Shown here piece by piece: positions 30,186-39,926 of a stretch of DNA of 64,000 nt. Below the pieces are notes generated by a model. That model was given only the letters and a program-made list of their open reading frames with translations, made no database searches and was not told where the DNA came from. Both the position numbers and the translations under genes were made by a program. This DNA is from Peptococcaceae bacterium (GTDB lineage: Bacteria > Bacillota > Desulfotomaculia > Desulfotomaculales > JACDOK01), in the NCBI GenBank assembly GCA_017656185.1, contig JACDOK010000003.1:1-64000 (forward strand), read 5' to 3'. Positions within the stretch are counted from its first letter, which is position 1; every line of letters starts with the position of its first letter.

Positions 30186-30869
30186 ATGCGACCTAAGATA
30201 ATATTGGTGTTGGCGCTGGTTTGCGGTGTAGCCGCTGCTCTTGGTATTTATCTGCACCTTGAGAATCTGAAAGAGAAATATCAAAAAGCTGGTAACTTTC
30301 ATACCGTGGTCGTGGCCAAGGAAAAGATATCCGCCGGTTCAACGGTAACCGTAAACGCCCTTACATTAAAAGAAATTCCTTCTAAATACATTCACCCCGA
30401 AGCGGCTGATAAGATTGATGAAGTCCAGGGGAAAATCGCCCTTGACAACATATATCCCGGTGAGCAAGTCATCTCTTCAAACCTGGCCGCCAGAGATGAA
30501 ATAGTTTCTCAACTGGCATTAGCCATTAAACCCGGACAGCGTGCCGTTACCGTTGCGATCAATGAAGTCTCGGGGTTAGCCGGTCTTTGTCTTCCCGGTG
30601 ACAGAGTAGATGTAGCGGTAACCTATGATGATAAAACCAGTGTTATCATTCAAAACGCGTTAATTCTCGCCATCAACCAGAACTTGCAAAAGCATGATAA
30701 GACCGATACTTCACAGCTCCGTACCGCCACCCTAGCAGTCACACCCGAACAAGCACAGGAATTAATTCTGGCTTCGGAACGTGGTTCTATTCGACTGATG
30801 CTACGCTCACCTGTCGACTCTGACTTTGTTGATTTGCATACCGTAAATATGCAACATCTTGGTCGATAA
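30186..30869 (+). CDS. cpaB: Flp pilus assembly protein CpaB (SAF domain)
   Basis: HTVVVAKEKISAGSTVTVNALTLKEIPSKYI; RAVTVAINEVSGLAGLCLPGDRVDV. Confidence 0.88.
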   Translation: MRPKIILVLALVCGVAAALGIYLHLENLKEKYQKAGNFHTVVVAKEKISAGSTVTVNALTLKEIPSKYIHPEAADKIDEVQGKIALDNIYPGEQVISSNLAARDEIVSQLALAIKPGQRAVTVAINEVSGLAGLCLPGDRVDVAVTYDDKTSVIIQNALILAINQNLQKHDKTDTSQLRTATLAVTPEQAQELILASERGSIRLMLRSPVDSDFVDLHTVNMQHLGR

Positions 30870-30882
30870 GGGGGCTTTGACG

Positions 30883-32088
30883 GTGGAAAACGGCATCAAA
30901 GTTCTTGTCGTGGATGATGTTGCGAGTACCAGAGAGGATATTCGCCGTCTCCTTTATTTTGAAGAAGATATCAAAATCATCGGTGAGGCTGAAGACGGTA
31001 ATGAAGCCGTTTCCATGGCAGAAGAATTGCGCCCCGACGTGATTTTAATGGACATTAACCTGCCCGAAGTCGACGGCATTACCGCTACCGAAGTGTTAAT
31101 GGACAAAGTGCCGGAAAGTGCCGTAATTATTATTTCCATCCAAGGAGAACAGGACTATATTAGAAAAGCCATGTCTGCCGGTGCCAGCGATTACCTGGTC
31201 AAGCCGTTTACCTCCAGCGAACTGGCTGAAACCATTCGCCGTACAAATGATAAGCACAAGAAACGGCAGCACTTGCTGGGCATGCAGATTAAAAACAGGA
31301 ACCGCCGCCAGGGTAAAATCATCACCATCTTTGGTACTAAAGGTGGTATCGGCAAAACTATGGTGGCCTGTAACCTGGCTGCCGCGTTATCACAGGAAGG
31401 CAAAAAGGTGGCCCTTATAGACCTTAGTGTCCTTGGCGGTGATATCCCCTTGATGTTAAATATCAAACCTAAACGAAACATTACCGACCTCGCCGAAGAG
31501 GGCATTGACGATACGACTATTCTCGATCATTTTCTGATGTCCCATCCTTCAGGGGTTAAAACCCTGTGCAGTCCCACGCTGCCAGAAGAAGCAGAATTAT
31601 TAACCCCTGAGATAATGGACGACATTGGCCGTCTATTCGCCGAACGTTTTAAGTACACCGTCATAGACACTCCCGGGTACCACTGTCCCGTTACCAAACA
31701 TGCTTTAAGAATAGCTGACGAGATTATCTTGCTCTTAACCCCCGATCTAATCTCCATCAAGCATGCCCGAGACGACCTGGACTATCTTATGGAAGAAGGA
31801 CACGCCGACAAAGTAAGTCTCGTTCTCAACCGGGTCGGAATTGAAAACGCCATTAAAACCGCCGAATTGGAACGGGCCCTGAACTCAAAGTTTATGGCCC
31901 TCATACCCAATGATGATAAAACGGCTATTACTTCTATCAATAAAGGCGTACCTTTTGTTTTGACCCACAATAACAGTAGATTGACAGAAGCTATTAAATC
32001 CATTGCTAAACATTTTCTGGAACCCCGTAAAGCTACAGCGGTCAATAATAGTAAACATTCCCTACTTTCACGGTTATTTACTTTCTAA
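30883..32088 (+). CDS. cpaE: CpaE/TadZ-type protein: receiver domain fused to MinD/ParA-like ATPase
   Basis: Receiver (KVLVVDDVASTREDI...DVILMDINLP...YLVKPF) then IFGTKGGIGKTMVACNLAAAL deviant Walker A; start moved to GTG 30883. Confidence 0.9.
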   Translation: MENGIKVLVVDDVASTREDIRRLLYFEEDIKIIGEAEDGNEAVSMAEELRPDVILMDINLPEVDGITATEVLMDKVPESAVIIISIQGEQDYIRKAMSAGASDYLVKPFTSSELAETIRRTNDKHKKRQHLLGMQIKNRNRRQGKIITIFGTKGGIGKTMVACNLAAALSQEGKKVALIDLSVLGGDIPLMLNIKPKRNITDLAEEGIDDTTILDHFLMSHPSGVKTLCSPTLPEEAELLTPEIMDDIGRLFAERFKYTVIDTPGYHCPVTKHALRIADEIILLLTPDLISIKHARDDLDYLMEEGHADKVSLVLNRVGIENAIKTAELERALNSKFMALIPNDDKTAITSINKGVPFVLTHNNSRLTEAIKSIAKHFLEPRKATAVNNSKHSLLSRLFTF

Positions 32089-32115
32089 ACAGAACACAGT
32101 GAGGTGAAATAAGGC

Positions 32116-33396
32116 GTGCGAACACTTAATCGCAATCGAAGGGAACAGCAGCATGAAATTGTGGCAAAAATACATAAACAATTAATCGCCGAGTTAAAAA
32201 CCTTGCCGGGACAAGAATACAATCCCAGCCCTCAGGAAATCGAAGCGCTGGTCAAAAAGATCTTGGAACAAAATCCCGATCTCGTTACCCGTGTGGACCG
32301 GCGCCGCATTACGGCCGAGCTCATTGACGAGATTTTGGGTTTTGGACCCATTACTCCACTGCTTAATGACACAAGCATATCGGAAATAATGGTTAACGGG
32401 CCCAAACAGGTATATATTGAGAGGTCCGGCAAAATGGAGCGCACCGATATAACGTTCCGTGACGATGCCCACGTACTGCACATTATTGATAAAATCGTCT
32501 CACCGCTAGGCCGGCGTATTGATGAAAGCATGCCCATGGTTGATGCCCGCTTGCCCGACGGTTCCCGCGTTAATGCCGTCATTCCGCCTATTGCCCTTAA
32601 CGGCCCTGTGTTGACGATCAGAAAATTTGGAGAACACTCCTTAAAAATGGAGGACCTCATTAAACTTGGTACCCTAAGCCCTGAGATGGCACGTTTTCTT
32701 GAAGCCTGCGTTAAAGCCAGGTTGAACATAATTATCTCCGGGGGTACCGGCAGCGGGAAAACCACGACCCTTAACGTGCTGTCATCTTTTATCCCCAGAA
32801 ACGAACGCATCATCACCATTGAGGATGCTGCCGAAATTCAACTGCACCAGGAGCACGTCGTCCGAATGGAGGCGAGACCGCCGAATATCGAAGGTACCGG
32901 TGCTATTACGATCCGTGATTTGGTACGCAACGCCCTTAGGATGCGGCCCGACCGCATTGTAGTAGGCGAGGTTCGTGGTGGAGAAGCATTGGACATGCTG
33001 CAGGCAATGAACACCGGACACGACGGCTCACTCACCACCGGTCATGCCAACTCACCCCGTGATATGCTGTCACGATTGGAAACTATGGTTTTAATGGCCG
33101 GCATGGACCTACCGGTTAGAGCCATTAGGGAACAAATCGCCTCCGCTATTGATCTTATTATCCATCAAGCCAGAATGCGGGATGGTTCCCGCCGGATTGT
33201 ACATATTACCGAGGTACAGGGTATGGAGGGCGACGTCATCGTCCTGCAGGATATCTTTTCAGTTCAGTATGGGCGTCGCAGCGACGGAAAAACACATGTA
33301 CGGTTTACTGCCACAGGCATCAGACCCAAATTCATTGATAAATTCGAGGCGCAAGGTGTCAGCTTAACAAACGACGTATTTGCTGCTCAAATCTAA
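32116..33396 (+). CDS. cpaF: CpaF/TadA secretion ATPase
   Basis: [22 protein letters not shown] Walker [40 protein letters not shown]. Confidence 0.95.
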   Translation: MRTLNRNRREQQHEIVAKIHKQLIAELKTLPGQEYNPSPQEIEALVKKILEQNPDLVTRVDRRRITAELIDEILGFGPITPLLNDTSISEIMVNGPKQVYIERSGKMERTDITFRDDAHVLHIIDKIVSPLGRRIDESMPMVDARLPDGSRVNAVIPPIALNGPVLTIRKFGEHSLKMEDLIKLGTLSPEMARFLEACVKARLNIIISGGTGSGKTTTLNVLSSFIPRNERIITIEDAAEIQLHQEHVVRMEARPPNIEGTGAITIRDLVRNALRMRPDRIVVGEVRGGEALDMLQAMNTGHDGSLTTGHANSPRDMLSRLETMVLMAGMDLPVRAIREQIASAIDLIIHQARMRDGSRRIVHITEVQGMEGDVIVLQDIFSVQYGRRSDGKTHVRFTATGIRPKFIDKFEAQGVSLTNDVFAAQI

Positions 33397-33407
33397 GGGG
33401 TGGAAAT

Positions 33408-34364
33408 GTGTTCATTATAACCGCTTTTGTATGCCTGTTCGTTGCACTGACAGTCTGGTCTCTTACCCAACTTACTACCAAGGGCAAGCAGGAAATGCTT
33501 TCAAGGCTAGATGAAGTCGCCCGGGTGCAAAAACCCAAAAGCGCCGACGTTTCTGTAGGGCAGATTAGTATTTGGCGTCGAACGGCACGCTTATTAGCTG
33601 CTTTTCTGCCCCTGAAAAGCATAGGACCCAAACTAGAAGGTGAACTGGCAAAGGCCGACTGGCCTCTAAGGGGGGACGAGTTTTTCGTTGGATCGCTGGT
33701 GGGGGCCATTTTAACCGGTACTCTATCTCTATTGTTAACATCCCAGCCGTTCTTGTCGGCAATCCTGGCTATTACTATGGGATTACTGCCGTTTATTATG
33801 TTAAGGCTCAGCAAGGTCCGGCGCATAAAAACCTTTGAAGGACAACTATGTGATGCCTTAAACATGATGGCCAATACTCTGCGGGCCGGGTTCAGTTTTT
33901 TACAGGCTCTTGATATGGTAAAAAAGGAAATGCCCGCACCCATCAGCAAGGAATTTGGTCGTACCCTTCAGGAGATAAGGCTCGGAGCGGCAACCGAAGA
34001 TGCCTTAGTTAACCTGATAAACAGAGTCGGAAGCCATGATTTAGATCTGGTTATAACGGCAGTGCTCATCCAAAGACAGGTAGGCGGCAATTTGGCTGAA
34101 GTTTTGGATAATATCGCCCACACCATTAGAGAAAGAATCAAAATTAAAAGGGAGATCAACATTTTAACGGCACAAGGACGTATTTCAGGTCTTATTATAG
34201 GGCTGCTGCCGGTAGCGCTGGCTTTGGTACTATTGGTCATCAACCCCGGCTATATCCAGGAACTGTTTCATAACCCCACCGGCACCTACCTCCTTACGGG
34301 CGCAACTTTTTCCGAAATTTTGGGCTTCCTGGTCATCCATCGTATTATGAACATCAAAGTGTAG
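33408..34364 (+). CDS. tadB: type II/Tad secretion inner membrane protein TadB
   Basis: 318 aa; LCDALNMMANTLRAGFSFLQALDMV (T2SF domain). Confidence 0.9.
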   Translation: MFIITAFVCLFVALTVWSLTQLTTKGKQEMLSRLDEVARVQKPKSADVSVGQISIWRRTARLLAAFLPLKSIGPKLEGELAKADWPLRGDEFFVGSLVGAILTGTLSLLLTSQPFLSAILAITMGLLPFIMLRLSKVRRIKTFEGQLCDALNMMANTLRAGFSFLQALDMVKKEMPAPISKEFGRTLQEIRLGAATEDALVNLINRVGSHDLDLVITAVLIQRQVGGNLAEVLDNIAHTIRERIKIKREINILTAQGRISGLIIGLLPVALALVLLVINPGYIQELFHNPTGTYLLTGATFSEILGFLVIHRIMNIKV

Positions 34365-35294
34365 GTGAGAGACGTGTTCTGGACTTCTTTAATCCTGGCA
34401 GCATTAGCAATATTCTTTCTCCTGTTTTACTGGTATCTCAAGCTTTTTGGGGACAGCCTTGCTATCAAGGAACGTCTTAACAGATATGCCAGAAAACAGG
34501 AAATAAGTTATGAACCCAGAAAGAAAGAATTAAGCCTCCCTCTATGGAATCGCATATGCACCCCGCTTTTTAAAAAGTTACGTCAAAACAAACAGTTACC
34601 AGCCGCCCAGCACCGGCAAATGAGCCGTAAAATCCGCCTGGCAGGTAATCCGTGGGGCATAACACCATACGAATTGAAACTGATCAAATACGCTGCCGCC
34701 CTTCTTTGCGGCGGAACATCACTGGGTACCGGCTATCTCTTGCATTTATCAAACATCTTAAATATAACACTGATGCCTCTGATGTGTTACGTGGGGTGGC
34801 TGCTGCCTGAAATCTACCTAAATGCGCGGGCAAAATCACGTCAAAATGAAGTGGAACGCAGTCTTCCGGACGTCCTGGATTTATTGACGGTAAGCATTGA
34901 AGCCGGGTTAGGCTTTGATGCCGCCCTTCTTAAAGTCGTTGAAAAATCAAAAGGAGTCTTAGCAGATGAATTGAAAGAAATGATTAATGAAGTTCAAATG
35001 GGTAAACCCCGCTTGGAAGCACTTAGAGACATGGCCGATAGGGTAGGAGTGGAAGATTTATCATCCTTTGTAGGCGCGGTGGTTATGGCGGAACAAATGG
35101 GAGTACGTCTCGGAAACGTTTTACGCACACAGTCGGACCAAATACGTCTGAAAAGGAGACAAAGGGCGGAAGAAATGGCCTTTAAGGCACCGGTCAAAAT
35201 GTTACTGCCCCTGGTATTCCTGATATTCCCCGCTACCTTCATCGTGCTGTTAGGACCTGCTGTGATACGTATAATGAGCGTCTTTGGAGGCTAA
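34365..35294 (+). CDS. tadC: type II/Tad secretion inner membrane protein TadC
   Basis: 309 aa; LPDVLDLLTVSIEAGLGFDAALLKV (T2SF domain). Confidence 0.9.
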   Translation: MRDVFWTSLILAALAIFFLLFYWYLKLFGDSLAIKERLNRYARKQEISYEPRKKELSLPLWNRICTPLFKKLRQNKQLPAAQHRQMSRKIRLAGNPWGITPYELKLIKYAAALLCGGTSLGTGYLLHLSNILNITLMPLMCYVGWLLPEIYLNARAKSRQNEVERSLPDVLDLLTVSIEAGLGFDAALLKVVEKSKGVLADELKEMINEVQMGKPRLEALRDMADRVGVEDLSSFVGAVVMAEQMGVRLGNVLRTQSDQIRLKRRQRAEEMAFKAPVKMLLPLVFLIFPATFIVLLGPAVIRIMSVFGG

Positions 35295-35299
35295 GCCCG

Positions 35300-35770
35300 A
35301 TGCTGATGCTGGTCAACAACACGAAACAAACCGTCTTGGCCGATAATGTAGAGTGCGCGCACACATTTTGGAGGCGCTTTTTGGGATTAATGGGACGTAC
35401 CGAATTCCCTCCTGGCCACGCTCTCTGGTTGTACCCCTGCAACGGCGTTCATACAATGGGCATGCGATTTCCCATCGATGTCGTTTTTTTGGATACATCT
35501 TTTAATATACTCTCCGTCATAAGCCGGTTGCCCCCCTGGCGCTTCAGCCCGATTATTAAGGATGCGACACAGGTCATAGAATTGCCTCCCGGTAGAATAT
35601 CAACCACTAACACCACCCCGGGTGATGCTTTAAAAATACTAAAAAAACCAAGTCCAGAAGGAATTTTAAAATGTATGGAAAATACTAACCCGGAGCATTT
35701 TAGCAAAGGGTGGTATTTTGAATCACAATTTAACTATTTTAAAAGAGCGGACCTCAGTACGCCGCTTTAA
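35300..35770 (+). CDS. DUF192 family protein
   Basis: FLGLMGRTEFPPGHALWLYPCNGVHTMGMRFPIDVVFLD; 53 bp overlap with next ORF. Confidence 0.88.
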   Translation: MLMLVNNTKQTVLADNVECAHTFWRRFLGLMGRTEFPPGHALWLYPCNGVHTMGMRFPIDVVFLDTSFNILSVISRLPPWRFSPIIKDATQVIELPPGRISTTNTTPGDALKILKKPSPEGILKCMENTNPEHFSKGWYFESQFNYFKRADLSTPL

Positions 35771-36236
35771 GCCCGACCCCGTCCCACCGGAACTACTCCG
35801 GCAACTTATTGAGGCGGCGACCTGGGCACCAAGTGCCGGTAACCTTCAGCCCTGGTTTTTCTACATTGTTACCGACCAGCACAGGAAGCGGTGTCTGTCA
35901 GACGCAGCCTTGCAGCAGAACTTTGTTGCCGAAGCCCCGGCCTGTATCGTAGTGTGTGCCGAACCTGCCCGTTCCGAACGCACTTATGGGGAACGGGGCC
36001 GAGTATTTTATTGCTTACAAGATACGGCTGCCGCTACCCAAAACATCCTTCTGGCATCTACTGCTCTCGGGCTTGGTAGTTGTTGGGTAGGGGCCTTTGA
36101 TGCCGATAAAGTAAGGGCTTGTCTCCATATACCCGACCGGTACGTCCCTATAGCGTTAGTTCCTGTTGGATATCCTTTAGGTGAACCCCACAAAACCCAA
36201 AGAAGGCCTCCCGCCGAGGTGGCGAAGTACCTTTAG
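35718..36236 (+). CDS. nitroreductase family protein
   Basis: 172 aa; ERTSVRRFKPDPVPPELLRQLIEAATWAPSAGNLQPW; TTG start. Confidence 0.93.
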   Translation: MNHNLTILKERTSVRRFKPDPVPPELLRQLIEAATWAPSAGNLQPWFFYIVTDQHRKRCLSDAALQQNFVAEAPACIVVCAEPARSERTYGERGRVFYCLQDTAAATQNILLASTALGLGSCWVGAFDADKVRACLHIPDRYVPIALVPVGYPLGEPHKTQRRPPAEVAKYL

Positions 36237-36254
36237 TGTCGGAGGGATGCACCT

Positions 36255-37400
36255 ATGATGTTTGACATTGTAACGACACCCCGCATTTTGTTCGGTCCGG
36301 GTACCACTTACCGCCTCGGGGATGAGGCCAAACTTCTTGGCAATAAGGTTTTACTGGTCTCAGGTCAAAAAACACTGCAAAACCCGGAGAATAATGAACG
36401 GGTGCTGCGTCCTCTCAAACAAGCTGGGCTTCAGATTATCCATTTTGACGAGGTCCGCCCGGAACCAACCACTACCATGGTTGACAAAGGTCGTGCCCTG
36501 GCAAGGGATGAAAAATGTGACCTGGTCATCGGCGTGGGCGGCGGCAGTGCGCTTGATGTCGCCAAAGCCATTGCCGGTCTTTTCAATGAAGACGGGCCTG
36601 CTTCAGACTATCTGGCTGGCCGGCAAATTACGACCTTGGGTCTTCCGTGGATCGCCGTACCAACCACGGCGGGCAGCGGTTCGGAGGTTACCCGCAACTC
36701 CGTGCTTATCAATCCAGAAATGCCTCGCAAAGACAGCATCCGCAACGATTTTTGGATACCTAGGGTTGCCGTAGTGGACCCCATTTTGACCATGTCAATG
36801 TCACCACAACTAACGGCGTATACAGGCATGGATGCACTGACACACGCCATTGAGGCTTACACATCGCGATGGACGACAGCTTGGACCAGCGGCTTAGCGC
36901 GTGAAGCTGTCCGCCTCATTGTGCAAAACTTTTATACCTGCTATAATGCCAACAAGAAGGAAGCACGTGAGAAGATGATGCTGGGAAGTATGATGGCCGG
37001 TACAGCACTTAATAATGCCCGGGCAGGGGCCGTACACGCCCTGGCTCACCCTGTAGGGTTAAAGTACGGGCTGAGCCACGGTCTGGTCTGCGGTACTCTC
37101 CTGCCGTACGTGATGGCTTTTAACAAACCTATTACGCGGGACAGATATGCCGACCTGGCCTACGCCTCAGGGATCGTAACGCAAAAAGCAGATCCAGATC
37201 AAGCAGCAGAAAAATTGATTTACTTTGTGAAGCAGCTGCGTACCAGACTCGGGTTACCCGAAAAACTAGGTGCTTTAGGCCTGAAAAAGAAAGATATTCC
37301 TAAACTAGTAGAGGACACATTGCCCAGCGGTTCCCTGGCAGCTAATGCACGCAAGGCCACACGTGACGACTTGTACAATATTCTAGAGCAAAATATTTAA
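36255..37400 (+). CDS. iron-containing alcohol dehydrogenase
   Basis: 381 aa; VIGVGGGSALDVAKA, TTAGSGSEVTRNSV, GMDALTHAIEAYTS, AGAVHALAHPVGLKYGLSHGL. Confidence 0.94.
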   Translation: MMFDIVTTPRILFGPGTTYRLGDEAKLLGNKVLLVSGQKTLQNPENNERVLRPLKQAGLQIIHFDEVRPEPTTTMVDKGRALARDEKCDLVIGVGGGSALDVAKAIAGLFNEDGPASDYLAGRQITTLGLPWIAVPTTAGSGSEVTRNSVLINPEMPRKDSIRNDFWIPRVAVVDPILTMSMSPQLTAYTGMDALTHAIEAYTSRWTTAWTSGLAREAVRLIVQNFYTCYNANKKEAREKMMLGSMMAGTALNNARAGAVHALAHPVGLKYGLSHGLVCGTLLPYVMAFNKPITRDRYADLAYASGIVTQKADPDQAAEKLIYFVKQLRTRLGLPEKLGALGLKKKDIPKLVEDTLPSGSLAANARKATRDDLYNILEQNI

Positions 37401-37407
37401 CTAGGTT

Positions 37408-38496
37408 TTATCTGATCAATGCCAGCCTTTTAAAGGCCTGTAGTTTTGCCTGATTACCAAGCTTGGATAGCTTAATGGCCTTTTCTAAATACTCTATTGA
37501 GTGATCGTAGGTCTTGCGATCAACCGGAGAAGGGTACCCGTCTTTTCCACCGTGGGCAAAGCTAAATTTGGCCGGATCACGATAACTAGGTTTCATCCCG
37601 AAGGACAGTTCGGCAAGAAGGCTTAAAGCACGAATGGCTTTGGGACCCACGCCCTTTATGGCCAGTAAGTCCTCGAACCCTGCCGGCTGCCGTTCATAAG
37701 TTTTCAGTAACACGCGCTTTACGCTGTCCGGATGCAAATCACCTAAAACCAAGGTATGACGGGAGGTAAGAAACAGGTCATCGGGCCTATCTTGAATCTT
37801 CCGCAATTCTTTCACCAACCGGTCCGGTTTTTCCCTAGCTAGCGAGGCCGACATATCCCTAGCCCCAGCACTCTCCCGGGCCACCAGGTTTAGGACATTC
37901 TCTTCCTTGGCCTCGGTACAAATGGCGGCCTGTGGTTCGCACACGAAGTCAGTAACCCGGTCTCCCAGCCAGTGATAACGACGTGCTCTACGCCGTACCT
38001 CATTCATACCCTGTTGAATAACGGCCCACTTACCATCGGCAGTAAAAATAAAGGTATGATGGTAAAGCTGGTAGCCATCCTGTAAAGCCGTGTTGTCCAC
38101 TTTGGCCGACATCCTGCTGGCATAGACCAGACGCTGGGCGTCAAGACTCAGGGCGTAACGATCTACGTAAGATATGATCTCATCGGGCGTACGACGAGAA
38201 GAAGCACCTTTTCCTCCACAGATATAAATGCCAAGGTCACCGCACTCATCGCGCAGAGCTTCCTTCAAGGCACCACATACTGTGGTCGTTAAACCGGAAG
38301 AGTGCCAGTCAAAACCCATTATGCACCCCAGCGATTGGAACCAGAAGGGGTTGGTCAATCGTCGCAGTACTTCATCACGCCCGGATTCAATTAACATAAC
38401 TTCCACCAAGGCCCGGCCCAATTTTACCATCCGGCGAAACAGCCAAGCCGGACACTTGCCATAATGCAAAGGCAGATTAATACTTCCCGTACGCAT
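37408..38496 (-). CDS. DUF763 family protein
   Basis: 362 aa; MRTGSINLPLHYGKCPAWLFRRMVKLGRAL; helix-hairpin-helix-like LLAIKGVGPKAIRALSLLAEL. Confidence 0.88.
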   Translation of the reverse strand: MRTGSINLPLHYGKCPAWLFRRMVKLGRALVEVMLIESGRDEVLRRLTNPFWFQSLGCIMGFDWHSSGLTTTVCGALKEALRDECGDLGIYICGGKGASSRRTPDEIISYVDRYALSLDAQRLVYASRMSAKVDNTALQDGYQLYHHTFIFTADGKWAVIQQGMNEVRRRARRYHWLGDRVTDFVCEPQAAICTEAKEENVLNLVARESAGARDMSASLAREKPDRLVKELRKIQDRPDDLFLTSRHTLVLGDLHPDSVKRVLLKTYERQPAGFEDLLAIKGVGPKAIRALSLLAELSFGMKPSYRDPAKFSFAHGGKDGYPSPVDRKTYDHSIEYLEKAIKLSKLGNQAKLQAFKRLALIR

Positions 38497-38586
38497 AGTT
38501 ATCTAGTCATCTTCCTTTAAGGTTTTGATACCGCTGGATCGGGACATAATTGAAAAGTAAAGTCATTACTATCCGGAGGAATCATT

Positions 38587-39282
38587 ATGATCCCGCTACG
38601 TGATACTATAAGGTCAAGGCGTTTCCCCGTAGTCACCGTTACCATTATAACATTAAATGTGATCGTATTTCTTTATGAGCTAAGCCTTGGATCTGCCACT
38701 TTACTACACCGCTTTGCTTCCCAATATGGAATGATCCCGGCTGTCCAGCTACATATGATCCAAGAAGCCCCCTTCAGTTTATCAACTTGGAGCCCAATGG
38801 TTACTTCCATGTTTATCCATGGGGGTTTGATGCATATTATAGGCAACATGCTTTACTTATGGGTTTTTGGGGATAACGTGGAGGATGTATTGGGAAAAGC
38901 CAGATTTGTCGCATTTTATCTTTTAGCGGGTATTGCAGGCAATATCGGCCATTTACTTGCCAACCCCGCATCTACCGTACCTACCATTGGAGCCAGTGGT
39001 GCCGTCGCCGGGGTCTTAGGAGCATATTTTATCACTTTTCCACGCTCAAGAATTCTCGCACTGGTACCCTTTTTGTTTATCATTACCTTTATGGAACTTC
39101 CCGCAGTCCTATTTCTATTTCTCTGGTTCGGATTACAATTACTAAACGGATTGGCAGCCCTAGCTATCCCGGCTACCACGGTGGCTTGGTGGGCTCATAT
39201 CGGAGGCTTTGGAGCAGGAATGATAATGATTAAACTGCTTCGCCAACACCATTACCGAAAAATTGATAAGACGCGCTCGTAA
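38587..39282 (+). CDS. rhomboid family intramembrane serine protease
   Basis: 231 aa; MIPLRDTIRSRRFPVVT, FIHGGLMHIIGNMLYLWVFGDNVED, GASGAVAGVLGAY. Confidence 0.95.
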   Translation: MIPLRDTIRSRRFPVVTVTIITLNVIVFLYELSLGSATLLHRFASQYGMIPAVQLHMIQEAPFSLSTWSPMVTSMFIHGGLMHIIGNMLYLWVFGDNVEDVLGKARFVAFYLLAGIAGNIGHLLANPASTVPTIGASGAVAGVLGAYFITFPRSRILALVPFLFIITFMELPAVLFLFLWFGLQLLNGLAALAIPATTVAWWAHIGGFGAGMIMIKLLRQHHYRKIDKTRS

Positions 39283-39322
39283 GCACGTCTTATCATGGTT
39301 CGCCACCTCATCTTTTTCCTGG

Positions 39323-39640
39323 CTACAGTCGAATATCTGTCGCCCAATTCCATCCATTGTTATTATCCCAGTTATTTGCACTATCCTTGAAACAGAAGTT
39401 GCATTCACTCGTCCCGTTCATAACCACTGAACAAGAAAAGGTACCATCGGGTTCCCTTTTCATTTCAGTGGTTTGAGGATTCTTCCAACCATCGAACCCA
39501 TAATGCATAAAGAGCCGGTCAGCACCAGCCTGTTTCAGAAGGCCATCATACTTTATAGTAGTACTACGGCCTTTTAAGCTGGGTGAAGGAATAACGTCTA
39601 CGCGTTGGTCAAGATGAGTTTTACCTTGCGCAACAAACAT
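39323..39640 (-). CDS. small stand-alone carbohydrate-binding (CBM25/53-like) protein
   Basis: 105 aa from ATG 39640 behind AAGGAGG; LFMHYGFDGWKNPQTTEMKREPDGTFSCSVVMNGTSECNFCFKDSANNWDNNNGWNW; the track ORF is over-extended to 39877. Confidence 0.75.
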   Translation of the reverse strand: MFVAQGKTHLDQRVDVIPSPSLKGRSTTIKYDGLLKQAGADRLFMHYGFDGWKNPQTTEMKREPDGTFSCSVVMNGTSECNFCFKDSANNWDNNNGWNWATDIRL

Positions 39641-39824
39641 TAGTTTAACCTCCTTAACTTCCGATATATCAAGTTCAGTATTAGAATGACTTACTTTTTG
39701 ATAAAAATTACTTGTATATTGTGGTATCAGTATCATCCTGTACCATGAATTAGATAATATTCCTCTTACCAAGAGCAGGATGAAAACGGCCTCTTGTCCA
39801 ATACCAAGAATATATCGTTTTGCC

Positions 39825-39887
39825 GGAGCGGTGTTCCCGCACCTGGTTCCAATCGTTTTCGAGCCTGGTTTTACCATTAAGCGGGGA
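39825..39887 (+). pseudogene. Remnant of a sensor histidine kinase ATPase domain
   Basis: In-frame GAVFPHLVPIVFEPGFTIKRG resembles the HK motif GPGIP..L..IFEPGFTTKRG; no catalytic domain before or after. Confidence 0.6.
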
Positions 39888-39926
39888 ATAAAGTTTGCCT
39901 TACTATTCCATATCTCGGTGATAAAA

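Noticed and set aside
32232-32819. 195 aa minus-strand ORF
   Set aside because: Antisense to cpaF; no domain signature or RBS support
33359-33949. 196 aa minus-strand ORF
   Set aside because: Antisense to tadB; composition typical of shadow frame
35718-35770. Overlap of DUF192 and nitroreductase as programmed frameshift fusion
   Set aside because: Both proteins are complete by themselves and no slippery site was evident; a simple long overlap or alternative start is more likely
39265-39294. GATAAGACG...CGTCTTATC inverted repeat at the end of the rhomboid gene as a terminator
   Set aside because: Perfect 9-bp arms but no T-tract, and it overlaps coding sequence; not called as a feature
39780-39926. 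N-terminal extension of the response regulator as drawn in the ORF track
   Set aside because: The receiver domain begins at ATG 39927; the upstream part looks like kinase remnant, not part of the regulator
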